NCBI GenBank assembly: GCA_026120185.1
Contig: JANUWF010003366.1
Coordinates: 806,001 to 870,000, forward strand
Direction of reading: 5' to 3'
Length of the DNA: 64,000 nucleotides
DNA from: Voacanga thouarsii
Lineage: Eukaryota > Streptophyta > Magnoliopsida > Gentianales > Apocynaceae
Shown: piece by piece, positions 33,742 to 49,600 of the stretch
Position numbering within the stretch: position 1 is the first letter of the stretch
How the letters are laid out: every line of letters begins with the position of its first letter
Position numbers and translations under genes: made by a program
Notes under the pieces: model-generated
Database searches by the model: none
The model's input: only the letters and a program-made list of their open reading frames with translations
Told to the model about the DNA's origin: nothing

Positions 33742-35108
33742 GGCCTTTCCCAATTGCTCAAGAATTTTTGCCATAAGCTCATTTGTCTTTCTTTGATCCT
33801 CTTTCAAAGTTGCAATTTCTTCTGCCATTGTAGCAGCTTTCTGCTCAGCTTCTTGTCTAAGGCGTCTATTCTCCTCCAACTCGGTAAGATATTGTTCTTC
33901 ATTGAAGGAACTTTGTTTCTTGGTTACACCTCTGCCACGTATATGCCCAGGTATATGGCCGATGGTTTCCTTGCAAATGTCAGCAGTGCTTATTGTTGTT
34001 GTCTGCTACATTTTTTTCATTTTCTCCTAAACAGAAAAAGAAAAGAAAAATAAATTGTCATGGAAAGTGATAAATCCTAATATATGATAGTTAAGAAGAC
34101 TTAGAATTGTTTTGCAAACCAGATTCTCCTTCGCTTTTTCATTTACAAAGTCTTTCTTTTTCTTGGAAAATCTTGTGACTTGGAAAATTTCAATGCCATC
34201 AAGTTCTGTTCATTTCTTCCTTTTCCACAAAAAAAAAAAAAATTACAAAATGCAGTATGAGTTAGCTTATTCTATCTTATCCAATTGTTATAGATCGGAA
34301 TAAAACATGAAAATAGCTTTAACCTTCTCATCTTCCAATCGTGCAATGGATTTTGTCCCAACTGTATGTGGTATAATGTTCTTGGCATGAGCTTCACTAT
34401 TCCTCTTGCTCATTTTCTTTTACAAAGTAGAGAAATGTATGAAGTCAACTTCTACAAAAGCATTAGTTTAATATTCATAGTCTAACTATTACAAGAACAT
34501 ACCAGAAACTCTTATGTACAGAAGTATTCACAAAGCCATTTCCAGTCATTTTCGTTTTTTACTCTTTTTGGTTTATGTTGCAAAGCTTCCTCTTTACTAC
34601 TAAACTTTTGAAAGTGCAAATGAAGCTTGTAACGCATGTTTCTATATTGCACATTTAGCTATTTGAAGATAGCTGCTTTGGTCTTTTCATTCTCCACAAT
34701 ATTAGAGCCATCCTTCAATATAAAGCAAGAGTTAATCAAAGAATAGAGATCTTTATGGTTTGCAATGAATTTAGTCTAAGCAGTAAGCACTTCGTGTGCT
34801 TGCATTCAGTCAATTTAAAGAACTAGTGACTAGTGCTAATGGCCTGATTTCAATTTTGGTCAGTTCCTCTCATTACTTTGTTAGGAAAATATTTCAAGAA
34901 TTAGTAGGCAGCTATAGTTTCATCAAACAATGTACTTGCCTAGCCAAAATAGCTATAGTTTCATCAAGATCTTAAATTCTTGCCCAGCCAAAATGAAAAA
35001 GAAAAATTTATTCAGGGAGAGAATTGTCTTATATTTTTATTTTCTGTATTCTTTAGAGGAAATTTAGTAATGATGGAATCTCTAGCAAAAACAAATATTA
35101 GAGCCACT

Positions 35109-36635
35109 TGTTAGAATTCGTGGACTCCTAAACACGGAAAACATCCACGAATCCCTCCCGAGGACCCAAGTAAACGATTAAGATGATCTAAGGTTTAAGA
35201 ATTACCTCTAGTTGCTGTAATCGAAATCCTTCGATTCTGGTTGCGCTGTTGTACGTTCAACCCGAACAATCACCAGACGCTGCAGTATGTGAACGTCCTC
35301 TATCGGATACACACCGCGAACTCACTCGATACCCGGAGAGTGCTAGCACCTAGGGTTTGAGAGGTTTTTTTTCCTTTTCTGGTAGAGAATGGCACGAATA
35401 TTCTCAACCGAGAAAAATTGGACTATTGAAAAGACGGCTAGGGTTTTCTTAAAAACCCTCGAACCTCTTAGAGTCCAACCCTAATAATATCTTATCATAT
35501 TCTAATTTAAATTCAAATTAAATTTAAACTGATATAATAAGATTCTGCCATTATCTCGATAATTTAACTAATTAATTTATCGAGTCAGATTCTTATAATC
35601 TGGACATCATCCAGATACATCGAATGTGGACATATTTCCAGATTCATTGTATCTGGTAAATTTTCTAAGTACGATTAACTTAGACATATTTCCAGATTCA
35701 TCGAACCTGATTACCAGAAAAATAACCTAACAAGTTCGCTGATTGTGTGACCCTATAGGTTCATTTAACACTGGCAGTGTGCCTAAATCATATTTAAATG
35801 GCCCACAAGTTATAAGCGATTTCTAGCAAAACATTATAACTATCCAGGTTAAATGAAGATCGGTGATCTCTTTGAACCAAATCATAATTTTATATTTAGT
35901 CCTTTTGTCACACGATATCCTGATTAAGCATAAGGCACGGAGCATGTCATCCTTATTAACCTTAATCAATTATTTCTTGATTTCATAGTAGACTGTTCAA
36001 ACAAATGATATCAATATCTTAGATTGATATATTTGAGCATGGCCATGCATTTTTAACAGTCTAACTTATCAAGAGGCCCATAGATATCTCTCCCATAACT
36101 GAGAGGGACAAATTCCTTCACAATCAATCATATTCCTCTCCTTGATTTATTCTATATCCAACAATAGTCTAATTTATTATCTGGTTAAAGACAACTTTAG
36201 ACAATGTCAAAATATAGAATTTATCAAGTAGGAAACGATGATGAATTTAGGTCGAAGGACTTTCAATATTATTATGGCTAGAAAGTACTTATGGCATATT
36301 CCATGAAGTACTCTCACAGTGAGTCATGTCTAATACAATGTTCTCTAACATTTATTTATGTCTTGACTCGATATCACAAATATCCATGGCCAGCAAAACA
36401 TAGCCATCATGTCACAAACATACTAATCTTAATTTATTATTATTCTAATAATAATAATCGATCAGGGACAGTTTTAGAATAGTCATTATATTCATTATAG
36501 GGTTTTACTATCATGTCATGTACTTGATGACCAACAAAATAAAACTCACTATTCATGGAAAGGAAAGCCTCATATTATATAAAACATAATGACAATAGTA
36601 TAAGTACAAATTGACTCTAGGGCATATCCCCAACA
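35109..36635 (-). mobile_element. Ty1/copia solo LTR in CACTA
   Basis: 1527 bp, TGTTAGAATTCG...ATCCCCAACA on the + strand, flanked by perfect CCACT duplications (35104-35108 and 36636-36640). It is the same family as the LTR at 94-1792, which is in the opposite orientation and follows a copia pol end. That sets this copy as minus (start TGTTGGGGATATGCC at 36635). It lies in an intron or spacer of the TNPA-like gene. Confidence 0.9.
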
Positions 36636-36695
36636 CCACTCTCCCCGTGTCGCTCTCTTAGTGCATCTCTACTGAATAATGCCCCCAATAGTGGC

Positions 36696-38598
36696 TTGTG
36701 CGTATTTATTTAGGTATAAAAATCATATAAAAACTAAGCACATTCCCAATCAAGTTTACATTAAAACGTTAACCCTAAATTACACATATGAGCAAGCGTA
36801 CTCATCATTAACATAGCATAGGATTCAAATGAGTGTCGATCTTCAAGGAACAAGTATACATTAATCACATTTCTTTTATTGTTTAACCGACTCTATAAAG
36901 TGAAAACAAAATAAAAAGAAAAATAAAATAAACTATATACATGTCAAGGATGGAGAATTATGTAACTCAATCCATTGTTTAGACAAACATGATCTTAAAG
37001 TATCCAATCTTTATCACAACCAATTATTCTCTTGGCATCATGATGGATTAAAGTAGACTCACTTCTTTTCCAATCTATGAAATCTCTATCTTCTAGAAAG
37101 ATTACCATCACATACTCTGTCTCAAATAATTCACCCAAAAGATGCATTAAACACAATCCTTGATTAAATTTCCATACTCTGGCAAACTTAAAACATGAAA
37201 TTAACCAATGAATGCATACTCTGGCAGACATCAATTAACCTTTAATTACCAGTTCTTAGCAATTAACATCTTTCCCAAGCAAGTTAATGGAAAGAAACAA
37301 CCAATCAATCGCGTAATAGGCACAAGTAATTAAATACCAAGAATAACAATCAATTAATCAAAAGATCAAATAACTCTAAAAATCATGAATATCTAAAACA
37401 ATGTCGAATTAAAAATAAAATAATTAACATATCATTGTTCAAGAAAAAGAAAACAAATGAAAGAAATAGATACTCATAGACAAGCCTTCTTCTTTTTCCT
37501 TTCAAGACCTTCTTGCACAATCCTCTTTGAACTCTTTATTTCCGGAAAATATTGGTGATGCACTCCAAAATATAACTAAGTCTTTACATTGTGCACCTCC
37601 CTTTTCTAGGGTAAATTGGCCTTTATTTATAGGCTTACAAAGTTCCTAAAAGAGTCCTAAGTAAAGAAGAAGTAATTACCTAAATATAATCCAAAACCAA
37701 AAAGGATTAATAAAAAGTCTAAAATAAAAATCTAAAATAAAAACTAAATCCACCGCCTTTATTAATTGTGAATTGGAAACCAATTTTGACCCTTGATTTT
37801 GTCTTTGTCGTTTTCTGTTGAATCCTTCAATTGATGTAAAATTGTGATTGTCCGATTTGGCTTCTAATTTGAGCCATCCGCAATTTGTCGAAGCCACCGA
37901 AATTGTTTAGCTTTATTTGCTGTTGCTGTCAGCTAAAGTGAGCCGCAATCCATTCCACACGCAGCTGCCTTTGTCTTCTTGCATTGCTCTTCACTAAAAT
38001 CAATTCCTTCCTCTTGCATTTGTTGTTGTAGCAGCTTCAATTGAGCCACAGCTAAGCCTTCCAAAATCTTGTTTCCTTTCTTTGTTTTGTTTTTTCTCAG
38101 CCATGAACCAGCCGAAGCTGCTTTCTTTTTTTGTTGTTGCTTTACTCGGTTCGCTTAGCCACCGAAATCCACTTCCTTTAGCCTTTCTTTCTTCTACTTT
38201 TCCTTTCTCCTTTTCAGCCACTTTTGTTGACTTTTCCCTTGCCTTGGCCCCATCGAATTTTCTTTGTTGTTGCATTGGCTTGGTTGAGCTATGAACGAGC
38301 TGATTCTCCCTTTTCCTTTCTATTCCCAATTGCAATTTATTCCCCTATTCCTTCAATTTCTTTGCACACTTCTCTGTTCCACCAGAAGCTATCCAACGCC
38401 AGTTCTACCTTCCTAGGCTGGCGCCGCCTCTATTCTGGAAAATCATACAATTAGCTCTAATTTTTGCATAAAATTACAGAAATGTATTTTTATAAAGGAA
38501 ATATCAAATAGGAAAGAATATGACTAGTTATTATATAAAAAGCATCACAAGATAGCCTCAATTAACTAAAAAAAATATAACTAATTTAGACCCTATTA
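36696..38598 (-). mobile_element. Athila-type solo LTR in CACTA, second
   Basis: 1903 bp, ends degraded to TTGTGCG...CCTATTA, flanked by GTGGC (36691-36695) and GTGGA (38599-38603), one change. It is close to the solo LTR at 30375-32334 along its length, including the TATA box (37631-37624, minus strand) and the unusual middle (37740-38420). Decayed ends and duplication suggest it is older than the other. It separates the second and third recognisable pieces of the TNPA-like gene. Confidence 0.85.
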
Positions 38599-39099
38599 GT
38601 GGACACAACAGTTTAGAACTTTTTTTCAATTAATCTCACATTCTAACTATCTAAGAATGTCTTAAAATAATTTATAAATATAATCTTACCCAAACCATGT
38701 TATATAAGTCTTCCCTATGTTGTTCACTCAATTGTGCCCATTTTGTAACTTGTAACTTTGCATTTGTCCTCAAAATGTAGCCTCCCTAGTTATCAGAAAC
38801 TGTGCATCTGGGCCGACAATGCGATCTGCTGCCTTGGACAACTCAACTTCAAGGTCTTTTTCACTTTCTCTTTTCCTTGATAACGTAATATTCCTTGTTG
38901 GACCTCTTTTTCTTATAGGTGCTGAATGGCCTACAAGAATTAATATTTCATAAAGAGCACAAAAAGTAATAAAACTATTCCAAGATTACAACAAAAACAG
39001 ATAAAAGTTTTACCTGCATCTATTTAACCTTCTGAAGTCATATTTACATCAGTACTTCTAGGGGCATAAGATTCAGATTTTGGAAAATTATCTACATTT

Positions 39100-39440
39100 T
39101 CACATCTTGTGACAAGATATGGTGTTGGGGGATTAACTATCATTAACATGATTAACTGATTCAAGACTTGCTCTTCTTATTACATTACTACCGTCACTTT
39201 CACTTGGAAGCATCGAAATATTGGCACATGGGATAACAGCTTCTGGGCTTGTACCTTTTGATCTAGTGACAAGATTTGGTGTTGGGAATGAACTATCATT
39301 AACATGATTGACTGATTCAGGACTTGCTCTTCTTATTGCATTATTACCGTCTCTTTCACTTGGAAGCACTGAAATATTGGCACATGGGATAACAGCTTCT
39401 GGCCTTGTACCTTTTACTCTCCTACCATTATTTCCCTTTC
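39100..39440 (-). repeat. 156-bp direct repeat in first TNPA-like exon
   Basis: AACTATCATTAACATGA recurs at 39135 and 39291. The two units code for the same 52-residue segment (KGTxPEAVIPCANIS..LPSE, RRAS.ESVNHVNDS), with a third partial start near 39100. In-phase length keeps the frame. Confidence 0.85.
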
Positions 39441-39735
39441 TAGCAAATGTTCCTTTTCTTCCTGGTCCAGCCATCTAAGAAGTAATGAAAAATAGATCAT
39501 TACAAATTCATTCTTTAAATAAAGCTATTAAACATCCAAAGCATAAAAAATACAAATAGATAAAACTATCAACATAGGCACTTTTAAAAAATCTAGATCT
39601 TTGAAACATATTACCATACAATTAAAACAAACACATACATACAATTTGAGGAACTAGATTACTAAAACAAATAATTAATGTGCATTGAAATTAAGATGTC
39701 AAAAAACTAAAGTAACACGAATAATTCTACTAATA

Positions 39736-42700
39736 CTAGAATTCATCATCAAACAATAGTCCTTCATCTTCATGTCCATCAATTTGAGAATCATCATCTA
39801 GGTCATCATCGTTGATGAAATCATTATCTCCTTGTTCTTGGAATTGGAGCGTCTCATTGTAAAAAATGCATTCCGACAGCGTGCATTCAAGGGGCTTTGT
39901 TATTCCCCGAGCAAGAGATGATATTTCATCAATTTCCCTGACAATATGATCATCAGTTTGTTCCTCTTTTTGGAATGCTTCAGCCATGTCTTTTTCAATC
40001 TCTTGTTCAAGAACATCATAAGAACTTCTAGGTTTGAAGCTCTCTATCACAAACCAGTTTTTCCCTAATTTCATGTCCTGTAAATAAAAGACTTGCTCAG
40101 CCTAAGAAGCAAGCACATAAGGTTGATCTTGATACCATCTATGAGACATATTTATGCTTGTAATTTTCCAATCTTTATCTACCTGTAAACCAGAATTATC
40201 ACCCACATAAAACCATTCACATTTGAACAACATCACTTTCTTTCTACCCAATAAGTAATCTACCTCAAAAATATCTAGCACTACCCCATAGAAGTCTACT
40301 GAATTTGCCCCATGTTCTCCTTGTACTACAACACCATAATTTTGTGTTCTCCTATCTTGTTCATGATCCTTGGTGTGAAACCGTAAAGCATTCACACAAC
40401 AGCCATCAAATCTCTTAATCTGGTTATCAGGACCCATATTCAATGATCGAAGTTCATTACTGCAAACTTCTTTGCCATACAAAACCTGTTCATCAAATGT
40501 TAAATCTTTTGGAAACTATTTTATTGTGAATTCCAGAAAAGAAAATGTCAAATTCCAAAAAGAATAAGTATAGCATGAAAAATACACTTTTACATTCTCC
40601 AAACCATTTAGCAAATTGCAAGTCATGCCTCTTATCAACATTTGTTGAGTTCTCTATTCTCAACTTTTGCTTATGTTCACTAAGTTCAAAAGAAAATTCA
40701 GTAATGATTTAGACTAATACTAGTTCGAATTTCTATTACAAAAATTAAAGTAAAGATTAAACTATTTTTTAAAAGAATTAATACTTACGAAATATAATCT
40801 TCAATCTCATCACAGTTATTTAACACATAGCTGTGAACTTTTGCCACTTCAAAGTCATCTAAGTGGTGATGAGTTGGACCACCAAATGGTCGACTACTAC
40901 ATGAAAACACTGAGATCTACCCACTAGGTTCACCTCTATCACAATTGCGCTCAGGTTTATTAAATATTGTCTCACAATTGTGCAAGTACATCAAGGTGAA
41001 TGTCAAGCATTCACTATCTATATAACGCTCAGCAATTGAACCTTCAGCCTTTGCTTTGTTCTTCAAGTAACTCTTTAATGTACCCATTTTTTTGAGAAAT
41101 AGCAACAGAAATTTGGTAAGTTTTTTTAATATTAGAATTTTATTAATTCTTTTAAGTGGATAGGAAAGTGTCGATTAGAGTGGTATTTTACCTCTCAAAT
41201 GGAAACATCCAGCGATATTATGCTGGACCAGCAATTTTACACTCATCTGGCAAGTGAAGCATCAAATGCATCATAATGTCAAAGACTGACGGCGGAAATA
41301 TTCGCTCAAGCTTGCTAAAATAACAACAATGTTTTTCTCTTGTTCTTTTTAGACATTGAAATTCAATGTTCTAGAACATAACTTCTTAAAAAAGTCACTC
41401 AATTGAAATAAGACTTGCCAAACATCCTTGTTTAAAAAACCACGTAAAGTAAGAGGAAGAATACGTTGTACAAAAATGTGACAATCATGACTTTTTAAAT
41501 CAGAAACATTGCAATCATGGCTTCTGATGCATCGAGATATATTTGATGCAAAACCATCAGGATATTTAATGGAACTCAAGAATTCACATAATTTCCTTTT
41601 CTCATTTTGAGTTAAATTGTAGGAAGCCATAGAAGTCTCATATGAATCACCTTTAGAGATCAAATGCAGTTCTGGCCGTATCCCCAACTCCATCAAATCC
41701 CTACGACATTTCCAACCATATTTTGTTTTACTTTTAATTCCCATTATTGTGCCAAAAACTGTATCAAATACATTCTTCACTACATGCATGATGTCTGTAT
41801 TATGTCTGATATGAAGATCTATCCAATATGGTAGCTCAAAGAATATACTTTTCTTGGTCCAATTTGAGTCATTGTCTCTGCGTTTCCTCTTTCTTTGTTG
41901 CAGTAACTCCTGCAATTTTCCAAACTCCACATCATCCATTACTGCAAATTGCTCTAAAATTTTCTGACCATTCAAAAGCTTGGTTGGACCCCTTAAATCA
42001 ACCTCTCCATTAAATGATTTTCTATCTCTCATCCATCTATAGTTTGTAGGCAAAAAACGACGATGGCCAATATAACAAATTTTCTTCCCGTGTCTTAAAT
42101 GCATAGAAGAAGTGTCATTCATGCAAATAGGACAAGCCATATAGCCCTTTGTACTCCATCCAGATAAATTTGCATATGTTGGAAAATCATTTATTGTCCA
42201 TAAAAAAGCAGCATGCAACATAAACCTTTTCCCTGAATATGCATCAAATGTCTCGACTCCAGGTAGCCACAATTTGTTTAATTCGTCAATCAAAGGCTGG
42301 AGATAGACATTAGTATCATTTCCTGGTGACTTTGGTCCAGAAATAAGTATTGTTATGAAGAAGAAGGGATTCTTCATGCATTTCCAAGGAGGTAGATTAT
42401 AGGGCACTAGAAATACTGGCCAAATACTATATGAATTACTCATGTTTCCGAAAGGATTGAAACTATCACTAGCAAGCCCTAACCTAATATTGCAAGAATC
42501 TTTTGCAAAAAATTTATGCTGCTGGTCAAAGTACTTCCATTCTTTACTATCAACTGGATGCCTCATGACATTATCATCATTTATGCGCTTTTCTTTATGC
42601 CACCTTATATCATAAACTACTTTTTTATTTGCAAAGAACCTTTGTGGCCTTGGCTATAATAGAAAATAGCGCATGACCTTTCAAGGTATTTTTGAACCAT

Positions 42701-43459
42701 TAGATTTATAGCGGGGTTCCTTACATTTCAAATTAGGGCATTTATCTAAATTTGCAAACTCATTCTTGTATAAAACAAAGTCAGTGATGCATGAGTGTAT
42801 CTTTTCATAACTAAAACCTAAGTCTCTAATAATTTTTTTTGCTTTATTATATGAGTCCGAAATCAATGAGCTTGAAGGCAGTACATTCTTGAAAACTTGT
42901 AAAAGCAAATCAAAAGATTTCCTGGTCCACCCACTTGTGGTCTTCAAATGAAGAAGTGTCACAACAAAGGATAATTGTGAGAAATGTGTATACCCTGGAT
43001 AGAGTTCTTGTTTCGCCTCATCTAAAAGTTTGAGAAATTTATCCACAGCACAACCTCCTTTTGCATTACTATTGTTGTCTTCTACATTCCAACTATCCCC
43101 CCAATTGGCATTTCCAATATCATTTAACATTTCAACCATATCATCATCATCTTCACTACCTCCCTCATCATCATCGCACTCAACATGTTCATGGTCATCT
43201 GTATCAGAATGAGCAGCAATATTTTCAAAGGTTTTGCCGTGATATATCCATTGGACATAGCTCCTATGAATTCTATTTATAATTAAATGAACTTCTACAA
43301 CTTGTCTAGGATGAAACCTCAAAGTTAGTACAGAGAACACAAGGACAAGGAATCCTTGTATGATTATCTCTTTGTGCATATGCAAATTGAAGAAAAATTT
43401 CCACCATTTTGATATCGAGGATCCAATTTATTCTTGAATTGCATCCAACTCTTATCCAT
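39736..43459 (-). pseudogene. TNP2-type CACTA transposase, broken
   Basis: The transposase cuts and joins the element ends. The start MDKSWMQFKNKLDP is at 43459. Two frameshifts follow around 43420-43330 (FAYAQ and PCPCVLC zinc motif in another frame), then 43385-42681 (acidic linker; KKIIRDLGFSYEKIHSC). Two in-frame stops (TGA after SKIP, TAG before PRPQRFF) separate it from 42566-41349, the core with RLGLASDSFNPFGNMS, VPYNLPPWKCMK, WTINDFPTYANLSGWSTKG and CPIC. The DUF4218 part begins at LKSHDCHIFVQ and continues to 41105-40795 (YLKNKAKAEGSIAERY, FNKPERN). The DUF4216 part is 40482-40102 (VDFYGVVLDIFEVDY, LFKCEWF), with an acidic tail to 39736. Introns lie between some pieces. Confidence 0.85.
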
Positions 43460-46168
<2,709 letters not shown>

Positions 46169-46489
46169 TAGTGTACTATTTTAAGCATCAAATTGAAGTA
46201 ATTTTTTAATCATAGAAAAATTTATAAAGGTATGATTATTTGATTTATTATAAAATTCTTATTTTTTCAAGCTCTAAGAGTAAACCTTCTTATAAATTGA
46301 ATAAATTTGTGAGCTACAAATAGGCTAATGTTGACTATCGTAACAAAGTTTTTTAATTAATAGGTTGATAAATATGTATTATATGCCCTAAGTTGGTTAC
46401 TATGTATTTTTATAGTTTCCAAAAAGCAATAGTGAAAATTTTTGAGAAAAATTATCAAAATTCAATTAGCACATATTGCAGAACTTTGC

Positions 46490-46595
46490 GATGTATTTTT
46501 GAACCTTGTGATTTGTAACGAGGTTCTCTACATTTCAAATTTGGGCATTTGTCTAGACCTGCACACTCCTTTCGGTATAGAATACATACAATTGT
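46490..46595 (-). pseudogene. Second, diverged TNP2 exon fragment
   Basis: About 100 bp (TTTTTGAACC ... GAGGTTCTCTACATTTCAAA, GGGCATTTGTCTAGAC) matches 42688-42775 of the transposase gene in the same orientation, with clear divergence. It covers the CPNLKCKEPRYKSNGSK part, with GTAACGAGG where the main copy has ATAGCGGGG. It directly precedes the satellite array. Confidence 0.7.
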
Positions 46596-46651
46596 TCGCA
46601 CATGTATTACATACATACAAATTTACATATTGTATCTATATACTAGATACA

Positions 46652-49600
46652 TATTGTAGACATTTGTTAGATTGCATGACAAAATATATCTGATTATCTT
46701 CAAATTTGGTCATAACACTTTTTTTAGCAATTTCAACAAATCTAATGGTTAGATCATTAATTTGAAGTGTCTATCCTTGTAAATGCCTTAGGTTTTCAAA
46801 TTTTTGTAGAGATTCAACTGGATTGCATGCCAAAATATATCGAATTATCTTTAAATTTTGTCATAACACTTTTCTTAATAGTTTCAACAAATCTTCAGTC
46901 GGATCGTTAATTTGCAGTGTCTATCTTTGTAAATACCTTAGATTTTCGGTATTTTTATAGATATTTTATTATATTACATGCAAAAGTATATCCGATTATC
47001 TTTAAATTTGGTCATAACACTTTTCCTTGCAATTTAAACAAATCTAACGGTCGGATCATTAATTTAAAGTGTCTATCTTTGTAAATGCCTTAGGTTTTCG
47101 GTTTTTTTTGTAGACATTTGTTGGATTACATGCAAAAGTATATCTGATTATCTTTAAATTTGGTCATAACACTTTTCCTTGCAATATAAACAAATCTAAC
47201 GGTCTATCATTAATTTAAACTGCCTATCTTTGTAAATGCCTTATGTTTTTGTTTTTTTTAGAATTTATTGGATTGCGTGCCAAAATATATCCGATTATCT
47301 TCAAATTTGATCATAGCACTTTTCTTAGAAATTTCAACAAATCTAGCCTTCAAATCATTAATTTGAAGTGACTATCTTTGTAAATGCCTTAGATTTTCAA
47401 ATTTTTGTGGAGATTTAACTGGATTGCATGCCAAAATATATCAAATTACCTTTAAATTTGGTTATAACACTTTTCTTAATAGTTTCAACAAATCCAACGG
47501 TCAGATCGTTAATTTGTAATGCCTATCTTTGTAAATACCTTAGGTTTTCGGTATTTTTGTCAATATCTTGTAGGATACGTGCAAAAGTATACCTGATTAT
47601 CTTTAAATTTTTCCATAACACTTTTTCTAACAATTTAAACAAATCTAATGGTCGGATCATTAATTGAAAGTGCCTATCTTTGTAAATGCCTTAGGTTTTC
47701 GGTCTGTTTGTAGACATTTTTTGGATTGCATGCCAAAATATATCCGATTGTCTTCAAATTTGCTCATAACACTTTTCTTAGAAATTTAAATAAATCTAAC
47801 GGTTAGATCATTAATTTGCAGTGCCTATCTTTGTAAATGCCTTAGGTTTTCAGATTTTTGTAGAGATTTAACTGGATTGCATGCCCAAATATATCGGATT
47901 ATCTTTAAATTTTGTTATAACACTTTTCCTAACAATTTCAACAAACGTAATGGTCGGACCATTAATTTGCAGTGTCTATCTTTGTAAATACCTTAGGTTT
48001 TCGGTATTTTTGTAGATATTTTGATGGATTACGTGCAAAAATATATCCGATTATCTTTAAATTTTTTCAAAACATGTTTTATAGAAATTTAAACAAATCT
48101 AACGGTCGGATCATTAATTGAAAGTGTCTATCTTTGTAAATGCCTCAGGTTTTCGGTCTTTTTGTAGACATTTGTTTGATTGCATGCCAAAATACATATG
48201 ATTATCTTTAAATTTGGTCATAACACTTTTCTTAGCAATTTTAACAAATCTAACGATTGGATCATTAATTTGAAGTGCCTATCTTTGTAAATGCCTTAGG
48301 TTTTTAGATTTTTGTAGAGATTTAACTGGATTGCATGTCAAAATATATCTGATTACTTTTAAATTTGTTTATAACATTTTTCTTAACAATTTCATCAAAT
48401 TTAACGGTTAGATCATTAATTTGTAGTGCCTATCTTTGTAAATACCTTTAGTTTTTTGTATTTTTGTATATATTTTGTAGGATTACGTGCAAAAGTATAT
48501 CCGATTATCTTTAAATTTGGTCATAACACTTTTCCTTGCAATTTAAACAAATCTAACTAGTCGGATCATTAATTTAAAGTGTCTATCTTTGTAAATGCCT
48601 TAGGTTTTCGGTTTTTTTGTAGACATTTGTTGGATTACATGCAAAAGTATATCCGATTATCTTTAAATTTGGTCATAACACTTTTCCTTGCAATATAAAC
48701 AAATCTAACTGGTCTATCATTAATTTAAACTGCCTATCTTTGTAAATGCCTTATGTTTTTGTTTTTTTTAGAATTTATTGGATTGCGTGCCAAAATATAT
48801 CCGATTATCTTCAAATTTGATCATAACACTTTTCTTAGAAATTTCAACAAATCTAGCCTTCAAATCATTAATTTGAAGTGACTATCTTTGTAAATGCCTT
48901 AGATTTTCAAATTTTTGTGGAGATTTAACTGGATTGCATGCCAAAATATATCAAATTACCTTTAAATTTGGTTATAACACTTTTCTTAATAGTTTCAACA
49001 AATCCAACGGTCAGATCGTTAATTTGTAATGCCTATCTTTGTAAATATCTTAGGTTTTCGGTATTTTTGTCAATATCTTGTAGGATACGTGCAAAAGTAT
49101 ACCTGATTATCTTTAAATTTTTCCATAACACTTTTTCTAACAATTTAAACAAATCTAATGGTCGGATCATTAATTGAAAGTGCCTATCTTTGTAAATGCC
49201 TTAGGTTTTCGGTCTGTTTGTAGACATTTTTTGGATTGCATGCCAAAATATATCCGATTGTCTTCAAATTTGCTCATAACACTTTTCTTAGAAATTTAAA
49301 TAAATCTAACGGTTAGATCATTAATTTGCAGTGCCTATCTTTGTAAATGCCTTAGGTTTTCAGATTTTTGTAGAGATTTAACTGGATTGCATGCCCAAAT
49401 ATATCGGATTATCTTTAAATTTTGTTATAACACTTTTCCTAACAATTTCAACAAACGTAATGGTCGGATCATTAATTTGCAGTGTCTATCTTTGCAAATA
49501 CCTTAGGTTTTCGGTATTTTTGTAGATATTTTGATGGATTACGTGCAAAAATATATCCGATTATCTTTAAATTTTTTCAAAACATGTTTTATAGAAATTT

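Larger units (their letters stand above)
33742..39474 (-). pseudogene. TNPA-like CACTA gene (plant transposase, Ptta/En/Spm type), exons split by two solo LTRs
   Basis: This is the second CACTA gene, whose product in known elements binds the subterminal repeats. Pieces on the minus strand: 39474-about 39100 (MAGPGRKGTFARKG start, then a 52-residue repeat); about 38935-38680 (RKRGPTRNITLSRKRE, then VGPDAQFLITREATF and LYNMVW); about 34720-34505 (NVQYRNMRYKLHLHF, then DWKWLCEYF); about 34415-34325 (KRNSEAHAKNI, HTVGTKSIARLEDE); and 34020-33742 (GHIRGRG, then a coiled-coil tail with EEIATLKEDQRKTNELM). These match the Ptta/En/Spm domain in order. Stops (TAA at 39133; TAG before LNVQYRN; TGA after REATF) and the two LTRs show it is dead. 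Confidence 0.8.
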
